NCBI GenBank assembly: GCA_027492275.1
Contig: JAPUFC010000065.1
Coordinates: 124,001-188,000 of the forward strand
DNA from: Mesorhizobium sp.
GTDB lineage: Bacteria; Pseudomonadota; Alphaproteobacteria; Rhizobiales; Rhizobiaceae
Length of the DNA: 64,000 bases
Direction of reading: 5' to 3'
Both the position numbers and the translations under genes were made by a program. The notes under the pieces were generated by a model. That model saw only the letters and a program-made list of their open reading frames with translations. It was not told where the DNA came from and did not search any database. Below, piece by piece: positions 1 to 8,459 of the stretch (position 1 is its first letter; every line of letters starts with the position of its first letter).

Positions 1-2
1 CA

Positions 3-461
3 GCGAACGCTCTTCGCGTCTACGATAGCAAAGAACAGATTAAAGGTCTCATCCAACGGCTACGGCATGGAAGCCAAGAGGACGTATACCGCCTCCGCGC
101 GCAGGTGGCAGCACGACTGAAGGCTCTTGTTACGTCGGTTACCGTGGCAACAGCGGGACAACGGCCACTTATTGAAAAAGCGATCAGAGAACTCGCGGAT
201 TCTGGCGGGGAGGATGTTGGATCGGTAAGGGTTCAGGCCGCTCTTCAAACTGACGCCACGTCCATGCGTGCTGCCCATCGGTATTTCTCGGTGAGTTTTA
301 AAGATGGAAGTTTGCGGATTGTGCATCCGGGGGCAAGCGATCCTCTTGTGGCGGAAAGACAAATCTACGGCTCGCAGCAGGAATTTATTCGTATGGAGGC
401 AGACGGCCTCCCGGAGGCTTTTCTGAAGTCGAAAACCTTCAGTTCAAAAGGCTTGTCGTAA
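3..461 (+). CDS. Probable C-terminal part of a large serine recombinase (5' end outside window)
   Basis: An open frame enters from the left edge and stops at 461, giving about 152 residues. I do not see a catalytic domain, which would lie upstream. The arrangement of a basic helical stretch (RLRAQVAARLKALVTSV) followed by a short beta-rich tail with FSVSFKDGSLRIV resembles the end of large serine recombinases, where a coiled coil is followed by a segment of the type 'V.FRDG..R'. This is a resemblance by eye only. Its position at the edge of an island with other recombinases fits. It could instead be an unrelated hypothetical protein. Confidence 0.4.
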   Translation, partial: ANALRVYDSKEQIKGLIQRLRHGSQEDVYRLRAQVAARLKALVTSVTVATAGQRPLIEKAIRELADSGGEDVGSVRVQAALQTDATSMRAAHRYFSVSFKDGSLRIVHPGASDPLVAERQIYGSQQEFIRMEADGLPEAFLKSKTFSSKGLS

Positions 462-506
462 TCCCAGTCTCCAGGTCCTTCTGTCGCGACACGGTAGGCG
501 AACGAT

Positions 507-1070
507 TCAATCCTTCTCTCCGCCGACATTACGGAGTTCGGTAATCGCCTTGGCGATGTGGTCGGCGGCGAGCCGGGTATCAAGTGCAGTCCACGTGACG
601 AGGTTCTGCGGGATTTCGGACAGAGTATTCACCGATTTCACCTGCACCACGTCGACCCGCCTGTCCGGTTCCGGCCAGAAGATCAACAAGTCAGGACTCG
701 GAGTATCCGACGCGGGCTCGGAGGAAGAAGCGCCGGTGGTTTCATCGAACGGACTCTGAGGTTGAGCGGCGACCGAAACCTGAGGCAGGAATTCGGGGGA
801 AATCCGCTCCTTAAGGTGATCCATCACAGGCTCGACTGCAGCGGCAGAGGCTTTCTGCGCCTGTTTCAATGGAAGCCCTGCGTTACCCAGCTTCTTCAAT
901 ATGTAAATGCGAACCACTTCGTCGAGGTCGACGCGAGTCCATCCGGCATCGTCTCTTCTAGGAAGGATATTTCGGTACCGCCACTCTCGCTGAAGGCCGG
1001 CCGAAACCCCGGTGACCGCTGCTATTTCAGCAGGAGTGAATTCCAACGAAGGAACACCATAACGCGGCAT
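507..1070 (-). CDS. MerR-like helix-turn-helix regulator
   Basis: Protein of 187 residues starting at an ATG (MPRYGVPSLEF); a TTG further upstream is possible but the ATG is preceded by a GGGA stretch. The N-terminal 70 residues hold FTPAEIAAVTGVS, a tryptophan-arginine pair, then VDLDEVVRIYILKKL, the pattern of a MerR-type winged helix (helix-turn-helix, wing, then a helix). The middle is a proline/serine-rich linker and the C-terminus has no domain I recognise. It is divergent from the primase-helicase gene at 1,294, so it may control the element's replication gene. Target and ligand are unknown. Confidence 0.55.
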   Translation of the reverse strand: MPRYGVPSLEFTPAEIAAVTGVSAGLQREWRYRNILPRRDDAGWTRVDLDEVVRIYILKKLGNAGLPLKQAQKASAAAVEPVMDHLKERISPEFLPQVSVAAQPQSPFDETTGASSSEPASDTPSPDLLIFWPEPDRRVDVVQVKSVNTLSEIPQNLVTWTALDTRLAADHIAKAITELRNVGGEKD

Positions 1071-1293
1071 TGTAAATCCCAAACCGTTACATATCTAACG
1101 GCACAGCAGCGCTTCGTATACATTCAGGTTACCTGGACATCACTGAGCGCACCGAAGAAGCCGGTCCGTATCATGAATTCGCAAGCACACAAGTCTAACC
1201 CCATTCAATCCGTTGGCATTTCGTCCCATGGGAGCCGGCTGGTACAGTTCTCTGCCATGCAGAGCCACTGAGAAAGTGGACGAACGGCTTCAT

Positions 1294-4227
1294 ATGGACC
1301 GTTCTTCCGAGGGAGAAGAACCTGCGCTGTCGGCCGCATGCAGCCTAGCGACTACTCGGAAGCTTCGGCTCTCGATCAATGCTGGCATCGTCAACAAGAC
1401 TGTTCCAGATAACAGCCTTTACGTCGACGGCTGGGAGAACGTCGAACTAACGATCGCCGAGTTTGCGGAGGCGGTTGCCGGACAGGGCCATGCCTACTGC
1501 GCGCAGCTCAAAGGAAGAAGGGAAAGCAGGAACTTCCTGGCCTCCGACATCGTGTCCGTGGACGTCGACCACGGCATGACGATCGAGGAGGCCTTGGCAA
1601 ACCCACTGGTGAGGGACAGCGCCGCCCTCCTCTACCCCACGTCCAGCCACACCGACGCCGACCCCAAGTTCCGCATCGTCTTCGTCACCCCCAGAACCAT
1701 TACCGATCCCAATGAGATGGAGGCCATCTCCCGGAGTTTAGCACTGCGTCTCATGGGCGATTCGGCAGTTACCGATGCTGCCCACCTGTTTTTCGGTCAT
1801 CGTGGCGTGGAGAGCATCATGATCGGCCGGCAGCTCGGGGAGGTTCTTGTGGCAGAGTTGATCGCGCAGGGAAAGATCGCGAAGGGCAAGCGGCAGCTCG
1901 ACAGCCGCAATTCGTCCTTGATCGTCGCCGCGAACGTCGCAGTCCGCCTTGCGGACGATCAAGTCCTCCCCTTGCAGGATGTTGTCGGAAGACCGTCGGC
2001 TTATTGCCCCTACCATGCCGACCGTAGGCCCAGCGCTTTTGTGGTGACGAGCCGTGCCGGCGTTAAGGGCATCCACTGCTCGACCTGTGGCCAGACCTAC
2101 TGGCCGTCCGGCGACATCTCGTTCAGCTTCGACCATTTCGAGCAGGCGGTGCGAGAAGCCCACAGGGTTGGAGGCGGAACCGGCGATCTGGGCGGCGTGA
2201 AAATCGACATCGTTTCCGGGAAGGCGACACCGGAACGGCTGGATCCCGGATTGACCTTCATCAAAAGCCCGAAAGGGACGGGCAAGACCGAGGGCGTGAA
2301 ACGTTTGCCTCACCATGAGGACAGCATCCTCGTGATCGGCCATCGTCGCCTGCTCAACAGGCAGATTTCGGGCCGGCTGGAGCTGAACAGCTATCGCGAT
2401 CGCAACCTCCCGCCATGGCGTGGTGCGCGGGATGATCGGCTCGACCGTTTCGCGGTAAGCGTCGACAGCCTGGAACTCGTGCCCGCCAACAAAGAGTACG
2501 ACGTGATCGTGCTGGACGAGGTCGAACAGGTTCTTCAGCACTTCCGTTCTGAGACGCTGAAGGCGCGAGAGCGCGTCTTTCTGCTCTTTTCCCATCTCAT
2601 TCGAAACGCTCGTTCCGTCATCGCCCTTGACGCTGACCTGGGGTGGGCCACCTTCCACACCCTGTCGAGGATGCGGGCGGGCTTGGAGGGCACGGCTGCC
2701 ACGCGGCGGATATGGCTTAACGAGGACCTGCCAGGTTCGGGCAAGACCGTTCAAATTTATGATTCCGAGCAGGCTCTTGTCGGTGAGCTTCAGGAAGCCC
2801 TGAAGACTGGCAAGAAGTGCCTGATGGCATCGACCTCTAAAGGTAGGGTCGAAAGGCTCTCGGCGGCCATGACCGAGATGCTGCCCGAGATCCGACAACT
2901 CGCGGTAACCTCGGATACGTCTGGCAGCGAAGCGGTAGAGCAGTTCATCGCCGATCCTGCGGGCGAGATGATGAAGTACGACGTCGTGCTAGCCTCCCCA
3001 TCGTTGGGGACCGGCATCGACATCACGTTTCCCGACAATGAGCAGGTGGTAGATGTGGTGTTCGGCTTCTGCGATCCGGAGCCACTCACCCATTTCGACT
3101 TCGATCAGCAACTCGGCCGTGTCAGGCACCCCAAAGAGATCAAAGTCTGGGTCTCGCCGCGTCTTTGCAGCTACGAGACGAACCAAGACGTCGTTCGCGA
3201 CGACATCCTTCGCAAAGGGCTTTACAAAGAGGTGTTGATCGGCTTCGACCCCGAAGGCAAACGGGTCTTCAAGAACGATGATCCCCTCATCGAGATGGCT
3301 GCCATCATCGACAGCCAGCGCCGCGCCTCGTTGAATAGCATAAAGGCGCACTTCGTCCGGCACAAGCAGGCGCAAGGATACGAGATCGTCCACGTCGGCA
3401 AGGACAGCGGCCTAGCTGCCACAGGTTCCGACATCTTCGCTATCGGAAGGGAACTAGATGATGCCGCCTATGCGTCGCGGGTTCTTGCCGGGGGTGTGTT
3501 GACGGAATCCGAGTTCGAGCGGCTGAAACGGCTGCGGGAGGACGGAAAAGACATCGCAGATGACCAACGAGCCTCTCTGGCTAGAACCGGCATCGAGCTG
3601 TTTTATCGGCATCAGGTCGACATGGACCTCATCAAGCTGGACGATCGTGGAAGGCACCGCAAACGAGCGCGTCTTTATGAGGACGTTGCCGGGGAGCTTA
3701 AGCGGCGCGCTGAAGGATTGACGCACAGCGGTTCTCCGGCTTCCGAATTGCGCAACCGCTTTCTGCCCAATGTTTTCTGGGCCGCGCCGTTGTTGGTCGA
3801 CCTGTTGGAGCGCACGCCGCTGATTCGGGATAACGCGTTCGATCCCGATGCCGAATTCAAGTCTGACGACCTCGCGGCGTTTGCCGGGTTTTGCCTGGAA
3901 AAGCGCGACATCATAGCCAGCCTTCTCCAAGAAGACGTCCGGCAAGACATAAGGAAGAAGCCGGTCCAGCAGCTCAATCGCCTTCTCAGGAAGATAGGCC
4001 TTTGCCTGACGAAGGCGCGCAGGGTGAAGCAGAACGGCACGAAGGTAATCTACTACCGTCTTGACGTCGCAACGCTCGGCGCGATGTCGACGCTGACCCG
4101 GCGCCGCCGAGAGAACGGCGGATGGGCGGCGCTGAATGAGATCTACGGCAGAACCTCGACGTGGCCCTATGACGAAAACGACGACGATCTGGCTTGGCTG
4201 GCGGAGGTGGTCGAGCCTCAGCCGTAG
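1294..4227 (+). CDS. Primase-helicase replication protein (AEP primase, zinc finger, UL9-like helicase)
   Basis: A large protein of about 977 residues. In order: an archaeo-eukaryotic primase-like region with DIVSVDVDH (metal-binding D-x-D, residues about 90-92) and PTSSH (about 116-119); a CHC2-type zinc finger, CPYH then CSTC (about 238-265); and a superfamily 2 helicase with Walker A SPKGTGKT (about 325-332), DEVE box (about 408-411) and motif VI QQLGRVR (about 604). The same layout is known in plasmid and phage replication initiators of the CyRepA1/origin-binding type. It probably replicates this mobile element. The start is uncertain: the open frame extends to a TTG at 1,213, but homology-like sequence begins only after the ATG at 1,294. 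An inverted repeat follows the stop codon. Confidence 0.75.
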   Translation: MDRSSEGEEPALSAACSLATTRKLRLSINAGIVNKTVPDNSLYVDGWENVELTIAEFAEAVAGQGHAYCAQLKGRRESRNFLASDIVSVDVDHGMTIEEALANPLVRDSAALLYPTSSHTDADPKFRIVFVTPRTITDPNEMEAISRSLALRLMGDSAVTDAAHLFFGHRGVESIMIGRQLGEVLVAELIAQGKIAKGKRQLDSRNSSLIVAANVAVRLADDQVLPLQDVVGRPSAYCPYHADRRPSAFVVTSRAGVKGIHCSTCGQTYWPSGDISFSFDHFEQAVREAHRVGGGTGDLGGVKIDIVSGKATPERLDPGLTFIKSPKGTGKTEGVKRLPHHEDSILVIGHRRLLNRQISGRLELNSYRDRNLPPWRGARDDRLDRFAVSVDSLELVPANKEYDVIVLDEVEQVLQHFRSETLKARERVFLLFSHLIRNARSVIALDADLGWATFHTLSRMRAGLEGTAATRRIWLNEDLPGSGKTVQIYDSEQALVGELQEALKTGKKCLMASTSKGRVERLSAAMTEMLPEIRQLAVTSDTSGSEAVEQFIADPAGEMMKYDVVLASPSLGTGIDITFPDNEQVVDVVFGFCDPEPLTHFDFDQQLGRVRHPKEIKVWVSPRLCSYETNQDVVRDDILRKGLYKEVLIGFDPEGKRVFKNDDPLIEMAAIIDSQRRASLNSIKAHFVRHKQAQGYEIVHVGKDSGLAATGSDIFAIGRELDDAAYASRVLAGGVLTESEFERLKRLREDGKDIADDQRASLARTGIELFYRHQVDMDLIKLDDRGRHRKRARLYEDVAGELKRRAEGLTHSGSPASELRNRFLPNVFWAAPLLVDLLERTPLIRDNAFDPDAEFKSDDLAAFAGFCLEKRDIIASLLQEDVRQDIRKKPVQQLNRLLRKIGLCLTKARRVKQNGTKVIYYRLDVATLGAMSTLTRRRRENGGWAALNEIYGRTSTWPYDENDDDLAWLAEVVEPQP

Positions 4228-4241
4228 CGGACTGCGCGAGG

Positions 4242-4304
4242 GGACAACTCGCCCGCTTGTTATAGAAGAAGCCTCTTCCCTCTCCTGTTAGTCCCGAGTT
4301 GTCC
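4242..4304. repeat. Inverted repeat downstream of the primase-helicase gene
   Basis: GGACAACTCG at 4,242-4,251 and its exact complement CGAGTTGTCC at 4,295-4,304 face each other across 43 bases. The arms extend further with one extra base in the left one. The spacer has pyrimidine-rich sequence with a small internal GAAG/CTTC pair. The spacing is long for an intrinsic terminator and there is no T-run. A protein-binding site of the element (replication origin or recombination site) is possible. The rest of 4,228-4,394 holds no gene that I can see. Confidence 0.6.
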
Positions 4305-4394
4305 TCGTCTCGATGGGGGTCGGGTCGTTGGACATACTGGAGGTTTTTGCCCCTTTTCGACGCCAGGCTGGTTGTCGCCCGTCGAGAATGGCGG

Positions 4395-4850
4395 CTATCT
4401 GCCAAGCACCTTTTCGGTCTGCCGATCAGCATCTTCCGGCGTCAGTACGCCGGCTTCCCTCAGCTTCTTGATGCTCGCCAGCAGTTCCGCCTTGTCCGAC
4501 GATGGCTCCGGGATGCGGACAGGCACATCCAGCGTCGGCTCCGCGCGCTGCTTGGACGCGTATGCCCGTTGGGCGGCGAACACCGCCTCGCCTGCGACGT
4601 CGCCCGCCGTCCGCTCGCCCCGTCCGGTAGCGTTGCCGAGGACCGGGTCCAGAAAGCTGCGGTCGCGCGGGAACACCGCCCAGGCGAAGGCGACGACCCA
4701 GAAGATACCGGTGAACCCGCAGATGTTCAGGACGAGGATCACCCAACGATAGCGGTGGCGGCGCAGGAACCCGACGATGGCAGGCAGGAAGTAGAGTCCC
4801 GCCGCCAGGATCAGGAACATCATGATCACGCCGTCTTCGTCGTATGGCAC
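4395..4850 (-). CDS. Superinfection-immunity-like membrane protein with C-terminal SHOCT-like segment
   Basis: Protein of 151 residues from a GTG start (reading PYDEDGVIMMF). Two hydrophobic segments, residues about 9-27 and 36-58, carry the pattern of the T4 Imm / superinfection immunity family: a short hydrophobic helix with LPAIVGFLRRHR, then a second with LNICGFTGIFWVVAFAWA. Members are small inner-membrane proteins; phage versions block DNA injection by related phages. The last 30 residues (ELLASIKKLREAGVLTPED) look like a SHOCT oligomerisation motif. It is divergent from the XRE regulator at 5,027. The longer open frame upstream (to 5,009) is probably not translated. Confidence 0.65.
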   Translation of the reverse strand: MPYDEDGVIMMFLILAAGLYFLPAIVGFLRRHRYRWVILVLNICGFTGIFWVVAFAWAVFPRDRSFLDPVLGNATGRGERTAGDVAGEAVFAAQRAYASKQRAEPTLDVPVRIPEPSSDKAELLASIKKLREAGVLTPEDADRQTEKVLGR

Positions 4851-5026
4851 GCTCAAGCCCGAACCTCCCGGCAACCTTCCCCGTCGCATCGGTCGGTTGG
4901 AAACGGACCATAGAAACTTCGATCGTGCAGATAGTGTCTGTCCGGCATGCCACCCCTCCAACAACCTTGTTGCTAACACATTATAGTTGATAAACCAAAT
5001 AGTGAACACGGTCGATTAGTGGGTGC

Positions 5027-5284
5027 ATGGATGTGCGCGCCCTCGTCGGACGGAATTTCGCGCGGCTCAGGGCCGAAGCGCGTCTGACTCAGGAAGAGGT
5101 CGCGGCACGGGCTAACGTTAGCCAGCAGTACTTGAGTGGGCTTGAACGCGGGACCCGCAATCCCAGCATAGAGACGCTGGTGCAAATCGCAGCCGCCTTG
5201 GGGGTCGGCCATGTGGCGCTGGTGGAACCTGACGATGTGTTCGAGGAATCGCGATCGATGCCAACGGCAGGGTCTGACCTGTAA
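5027..5284 (+). CDS. XRE-family helix-turn-helix regulator
   Basis: An 85-residue protein, essentially a single Cro/C1-type domain: VGRNFARLRAEARLTQEEVA, then ANVSQQYLSGLERG and NPSIETLVQIAAALGV. These are the recognition and scaffolding helices of the XRE family. The last 20 residues are not part of the fold. It is divergent from the superinfection-immunity-like gene, with a 176-base gap that contains no other gene and presumably both promoters, so autoregulation and control of that neighbour are likely by analogy with phage repressors. It ends 11 bases before the convergent resolvase gene. Confidence 0.85.
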   Translation: MDVRALVGRNFARLRAEARLTQEEVAARANVSQQYLSGLERGTRNPSIETLVQIAAALGVGHVALVEPDDVFEESRSMPTAGSDL

Positions 5285-5295
5285 GGTTTTGCCTT

Positions 5296-5877
5296 TTAGC
5301 TGATCGCCGGTGTCTCTTCGGACGCGGTGTTGCCTGCCGCCACGATCCGCACCACCGAGGCTTTGCCCAAGCCTAGCTGGGCAGCAATCTTCGCCATGCT
5401 CATGCCGGCTGCGCGCAGCGCACGGACCTCCTCCGCCCGAAGTCGCGCGGTCGGCTTTCGCCCCTTGTACTTCCCGTCCGCCTTCGCCTTGGCGATCCCC
5501 TCGCGCTGCCGCTCCAGCATCATCTCCCGCTCGAACTCGGCCACCCCGCCGAGGATGTTCAGCATCAGCTTGCCGGTCGGCGTGCTGGTGTCGATGCCGA
5601 GGTTCAGGATGCGGATGCCGACGTTCTTCGCCTGTAACGTCTCGATGATCGTCCACATGTCGCGGACAGATCGGGCGAGGCGGTCGAGCTTGGTGACGAC
5701 GAATACGTCTCCCTCGCGCGAGAACTCCAGCGCGCCCTCCAGCGCCGCGCGACGGCCGAGGGCCGAAACCTGCTCTTTATAGATTCGCTCGCAGCCGAGC
5801 CTCTCCAGCTCGGCCACCTGGGCTTCCAGCCCGGCCTCCTGATCCAGTGTCGACGTGCGCGCGTAGCCGATCAGCAT
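5296..5877 (-). CDS. Serine recombinase of the resolvase/invertase family
   Basis: Full-length small serine recombinase of 193 residues. The N-terminal catalytic domain starts MLIGYARTST with the nucleophile Ser9, and has the arginine-rich TKLDRLARS and the GGVAEFEREM..ERQREGI helix typical of the family (long E helix at the dimer interface). The C-terminal 50 residues (KGRKPTARLRAEEV, then GMSMAKIAAQLGLGKASVVRI) form a Hin/Tn3-type DNA-binding HTH. It could resolve cointegrates of a transposon or invert DNA. The 165 bases between its start and the next small gene may contain its recombination site, but I could not define one. Confidence 0.9.
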   Translation of the reverse strand: MLIGYARTSTLDQEAGLEAQVAELERLGCERIYKEQVSALGRRAALEGALEFSREGDVFVVTKLDRLARSVRDMWTIIETLQAKNVGIRILNLGIDTSTPTGKLMLNILGGVAEFEREMMLERQREGIAKAKADGKYKGRKPTARLRAEEVRALRAAGMSMAKIAAQLGLGKASVVRIVAAGNTASEETPAIS

Positions 5878-6042
5878 CCACCCCTCCGGTTCGATAGGGC
5901 GGTGCCAGTATACGGTTCCGGTCCAAAGTACAGGCCGATTTCAGCGGACCGCTCGACGCGGCGCGTCGGGCCGGTTCACAGAGCCAAGGTTTAGTGAGCC
6001 GGATAACGATAATCGATCCCGCCGGGATTTCGGTGCGGGTTG

Positions 6043-6162
6043 TCAAATAGTTACGATACTATAGGCTAGCAGGAGCGCCGTCACCACGATGGCACCAAGG
6101 ATGCCGGCGTAGCCGCGCGCCGTCAGGCGGAAGCCGAAGAGGGAGATTTCGAAGCGGTTCAT
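6043..6162 (-). CDS. Very small single-pass membrane protein (39 residues)
   Basis: A 39-codon frame beginning MNRFEISLFGFRLTARGYAG and continuing with a hydrophobic stretch (ILGAIVVTALLLAYSIVTI) before TGA. It has a perfect AGGAGG Shine-Dalgarno sequence six bases before its ATG, which is the main reason to call it. The basic N-terminus followed by one membrane helix predicts an inner-membrane microprotein with the N-terminus in the cytoplasm. Function is unknown; proteins of this sort in islands can be holin-, toxin- or regulator-like. Confidence 0.55.
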   Translation of the reverse strand: MNRFEISLFGFRLTARGYAGILGAIVVTALLLAYSIVTI

Positions 6163-6229
6163 AAATGCCTCCTGTGCTTGGTAGAGGCATTTTCGCGGAA
6201 CAGAGCATGGCGTGGACAAACGTGCTGAC

Positions 6230-6658
6230 TCACCCTGACAGTTTATCTTCTCCTTGTCGCGCCATAGCCCAGAACCTCACCAAGCCGCGATAGGCAGACT
6301 GCTGCTCATCAAGCCGAACCTCGGAGTAGACCGGCTTCCAAGACAGAATCGATGCGGTCGCGATTTCCGGCGATTCGGCCAGTGCCACCTTCGCTTCCTC
6401 AATGAGTGCCGCGACAGCAGCCTCTCCCGAACGCTTCCAGATGTGCACTGTAGCCAAGAGACTGACTGTAGTCGGGTCGTTCTCGTCTGCGGTGACACCA
6501 ACCCACGCGCAGGGAATCTCGGCCGGATCGGCATCGAGAATTCGACCCTGCACACCTGCCGAAAAGGCTTCGGAGCTGCGCAGCTGCGTCAGTATCGCTG
6601 CCTGCAATTCACTAACCGGATTTGCCACGGCATCACTCCGTGATGGCATGTCGGCCAT
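6230..6658 (-). CDS. DUF3168-like phage tail completion protein (prophage remnant)
   Basis: A 142-residue protein. The order VSELQAAILTQLRSSEAF, then a small beta strand with IPCAWVGVT, then TVHIWKRSGEAAVAALIEEA and a late strand YRGLVRFWAMA matches the DUF3168 family, tail terminator or completion proteins encoded between head-tail connector and major tail genes of tailed phages. No other structural phage gene lies nearby, so this is either a stray gene or the remains of a prophage. It is divergent from the tyrosine integrase at 6,679. Confidence 0.6.
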   Translation of the reverse strand: MADMPSRSDAVANPVSELQAAILTQLRSSEAFSAGVQGRILDADPAEIPCAWVGVTADENDPTTVSLLATVHIWKRSGEAAVAALIEEAKVALAESPEIATASILSWKPVYSEVRLDEQQSAYRGLVRFWAMARQGEDKLSG

Positions 6659-6678
6659 TCTAATGAAGGAAAGGTCTT

Positions 6679-7983
6679 ATGGCTCGACACAACGCATGTG
6701 GATTTGATCTGTCAGACATTGAACGCCGTCAATGCCTGAAACCGAGGTTTGCCCCCTACTGGCAGGTTACGGAATATGGCCGAGCCGTTGGCTACCAGAA
6801 ATATGCAACAGGCCGCAGCTACTGGGTCGCCCGCATGCGCATGCGCGACGAGAGCTATCGCCAGCATCGGCTCGGCGTGACCGAAGACAATCAGGATGTC
6901 AGCGATGGCCTCCCCTTCGTGGCCGCTTGCAGAGCGGCTGAGGACTGGTTTTCCTCAACGCCGTTCCGACAGCATGCCAGCGATGCCAGACCGATCGGCT
7001 CCTACGAGCATCTTCTGGCCTCGCCCATTGGCGACATCTGCACGATCGGCCATGCGCTTGCGGAACTGGTCGAGTGGAAGCGGCTGGTCGCAGCACGGTC
7101 GCACTTCCTGACCGTGGTCATTCTGATCAACTTCCACATCCTGCCCCGCCTCTTCAACCTCCCCGCCGCCGACATGAATACGGAGCGCCTGAGGCTCTTC
7201 GTGAAAGATATCCTCGAAACACCGCCGAAGCTCGGCAACCAGCCGGTCAAGGCGCGGCGTCCGATCGATCAGATGACCGAAGACCAGCTTCGTCGGCGCA
7301 AGAAGACGGTCAACACGCTGATAGGACTCTTGCGAATGGCCTTAGTGATGGCATGGGAGAATGGGCGGATCGACTCCGATCGGCCATGGCGCTGCCTGCG
7401 CCGCCTCAATAATGTCGACCGGCCTCGCGTCCTTCACCTCAGTCGTCCAGAGTGTTTTCGCCTCTTGGATAACTGCAAGCCAGACCTCAGGAATCTGGTT
7501 CTTGGCGCGCTCTATACCGGATGCCGCGTAACCGAGCTGTTGCGGATGCAGGCAACGCATGTCGGTCGCGATGGAGCCGGAGTCTATATCACGCCTGTCA
7601 AATCCTATCGCCCGCGTGTGGTCCTGCTCCCAGACGAGGGGCTAGCCTTCTTTCGCACCATGGCTGAAGGTAAGAAGCCGCACGAACATCTGTTCCTCCG
7701 TGCCAGCGGCAGGAGCTGGTACACAAACTATCGCCACGGCTTCAAATGCGCTGTCCGTAAGGCTGAACTACCGGAAGAATTCTGCTTCCACGGCTTGCGC
7801 CACACCTATGCCAGCCAGCTTATCCAGAACGGCACACCGCTCATTGTCGTGGCCGAGCAGCTAGGGCATCGCAACATCGATACGGTCAGCAGGACCTATG
7901 GGCATTTGGCACCAGACATTCGGTTAGCCGAGGTGCGAAGGCGCTTTGCTTCGTTAAGGTCTGCTCATAGCAGCCTCGCTTAA
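6679..7983 (+). CDS. Tyrosine recombinase / integrase
   Basis: A 434-residue phage-type integrase with an intact catalytic set: Arg in ALYTGCRVTELL (about residue 283), HGLRHTYAS (His371, Arg374), LGHRN and the nucleophile Tyr407 in SRTYGH. The N-terminal half has the core-binding helical region (KTVNTLIGLLRMALVMAWENG). A good ribosome site (GGAAAGG) precedes the ATG. It could have mobilised all or part of the island. Because comM is interrupted inside its coding sequence rather than at a tRNA, it is not clear whether this enzyme produced the present junction. Confidence 0.9.
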   Translation: MARHNACGFDLSDIERRQCLKPRFAPYWQVTEYGRAVGYQKYATGRSYWVARMRMRDESYRQHRLGVTEDNQDVSDGLPFVAACRAAEDWFSSTPFRQHASDARPIGSYEHLLASPIGDICTIGHALAELVEWKRLVAARSHFLTVVILINFHILPRLFNLPAADMNTERLRLFVKDILETPPKLGNQPVKARRPIDQMTEDQLRRRKKTVNTLIGLLRMALVMAWENGRIDSDRPWRCLRRLNNVDRPRVLHLSRPECFRLLDNCKPDLRNLVLGALYTGCRVTELLRMQATHVGRDGAGVYITPVKSYRPRVVLLPDEGLAFFRTMAEGKKPHEHLFLRASGRSWYTNYRHGFKCAVRKAELPEEFCFHGLRHTYASQLIQNGTPLIVVAEQLGHRNIDTVSRTYGHLAPDIRLAEVRRRFASLRSAHSSLA

Positions 7984-8030
7984 CCATCAAAGAACGTCTA
8001 CGCTAGCCTCCTCTTGTTAGGTGAGTTTAT

Positions 8031-8195
8031 ATGGGTGAGCAGGCGCACAGAGCCTACGAGGAGGCTGAAAAAGCCGCTTTTCAGGCGCTGCCATGGTGGA
8101 GACGATGGCTCGCCAACATATTGGCGGCGGCATTGGTATGTACCCTTGCCGTCTTTCTCGGCGTTACATTTGGCGCTCATCTCATTTTTCGTTAA
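8031..8195 (+). CDS. Small membrane protein (54 residues)
   Basis: A 54-codon frame, too short for most gene finders. It starts MGEQAHRAYEEAEKAAFQAL, then PWWRRWLANILAAA, then a single hydrophobic helix (LVCTLAVFLGVTFGAHLIF) and stops at TAA. AGGTGA precedes the ATG at normal spacing. The amphipathic charged N-terminal helix with a WWRRW membrane-interface motif and one TM segment is typical of membrane-anchored microproteins. It lies 47 bases downstream of the integrase, in the same direction. Function unknown. The following 264 bases (8,196-8,459) contain no convincing gene. Confidence 0.5.
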   Translation: MGEQAHRAYEEAEKAAFQALPWWRRWLANILAAALVCTLAVFLGVTFGAHLIFR

Positions 8196-8459
8196 ACTAT
8201 CTGCCGCTCGTTTCTCGTCCAAATCACGGAAACCGCGCGAGTGACTGCCTCGCGCCCCCATCTCTGCCGTTCCGCAATCAAACCCGCCTTCCCAAGAGCT
8301 GCCGATAGCCTGGACTGTACTCGAAGGTTCACGCGGCTCCTACGCTGAAGTGTCAAATTTTGAAACGTGAGCGGCGCCAATCCAGCGGGATCGATTTGCA
8401 ATACCGGTTGGTCAATCCCTTCCGGGGCTTACGGCAGGCAGATCGGTCGCTGAAGACGG

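Noticed and set aside
558-1271. 237-residue rightward frame
   Set aside because: Antisense to the MerR-like gene; composition is not protein-like.
5777-6046. 89-residue leftward frame over the 5' end of the resolvase gene
   Set aside because: Overlaps the resolvase in another frame, has low-complexity glycine/arginine content and no ribosome site.
8192-8401. 69-residue leftward frame (TTG start) between the small membrane protein and the helicase
   Set aside because: Only a TTG start, no recognisable motif; may be a decayed fragment but cannot be supported.
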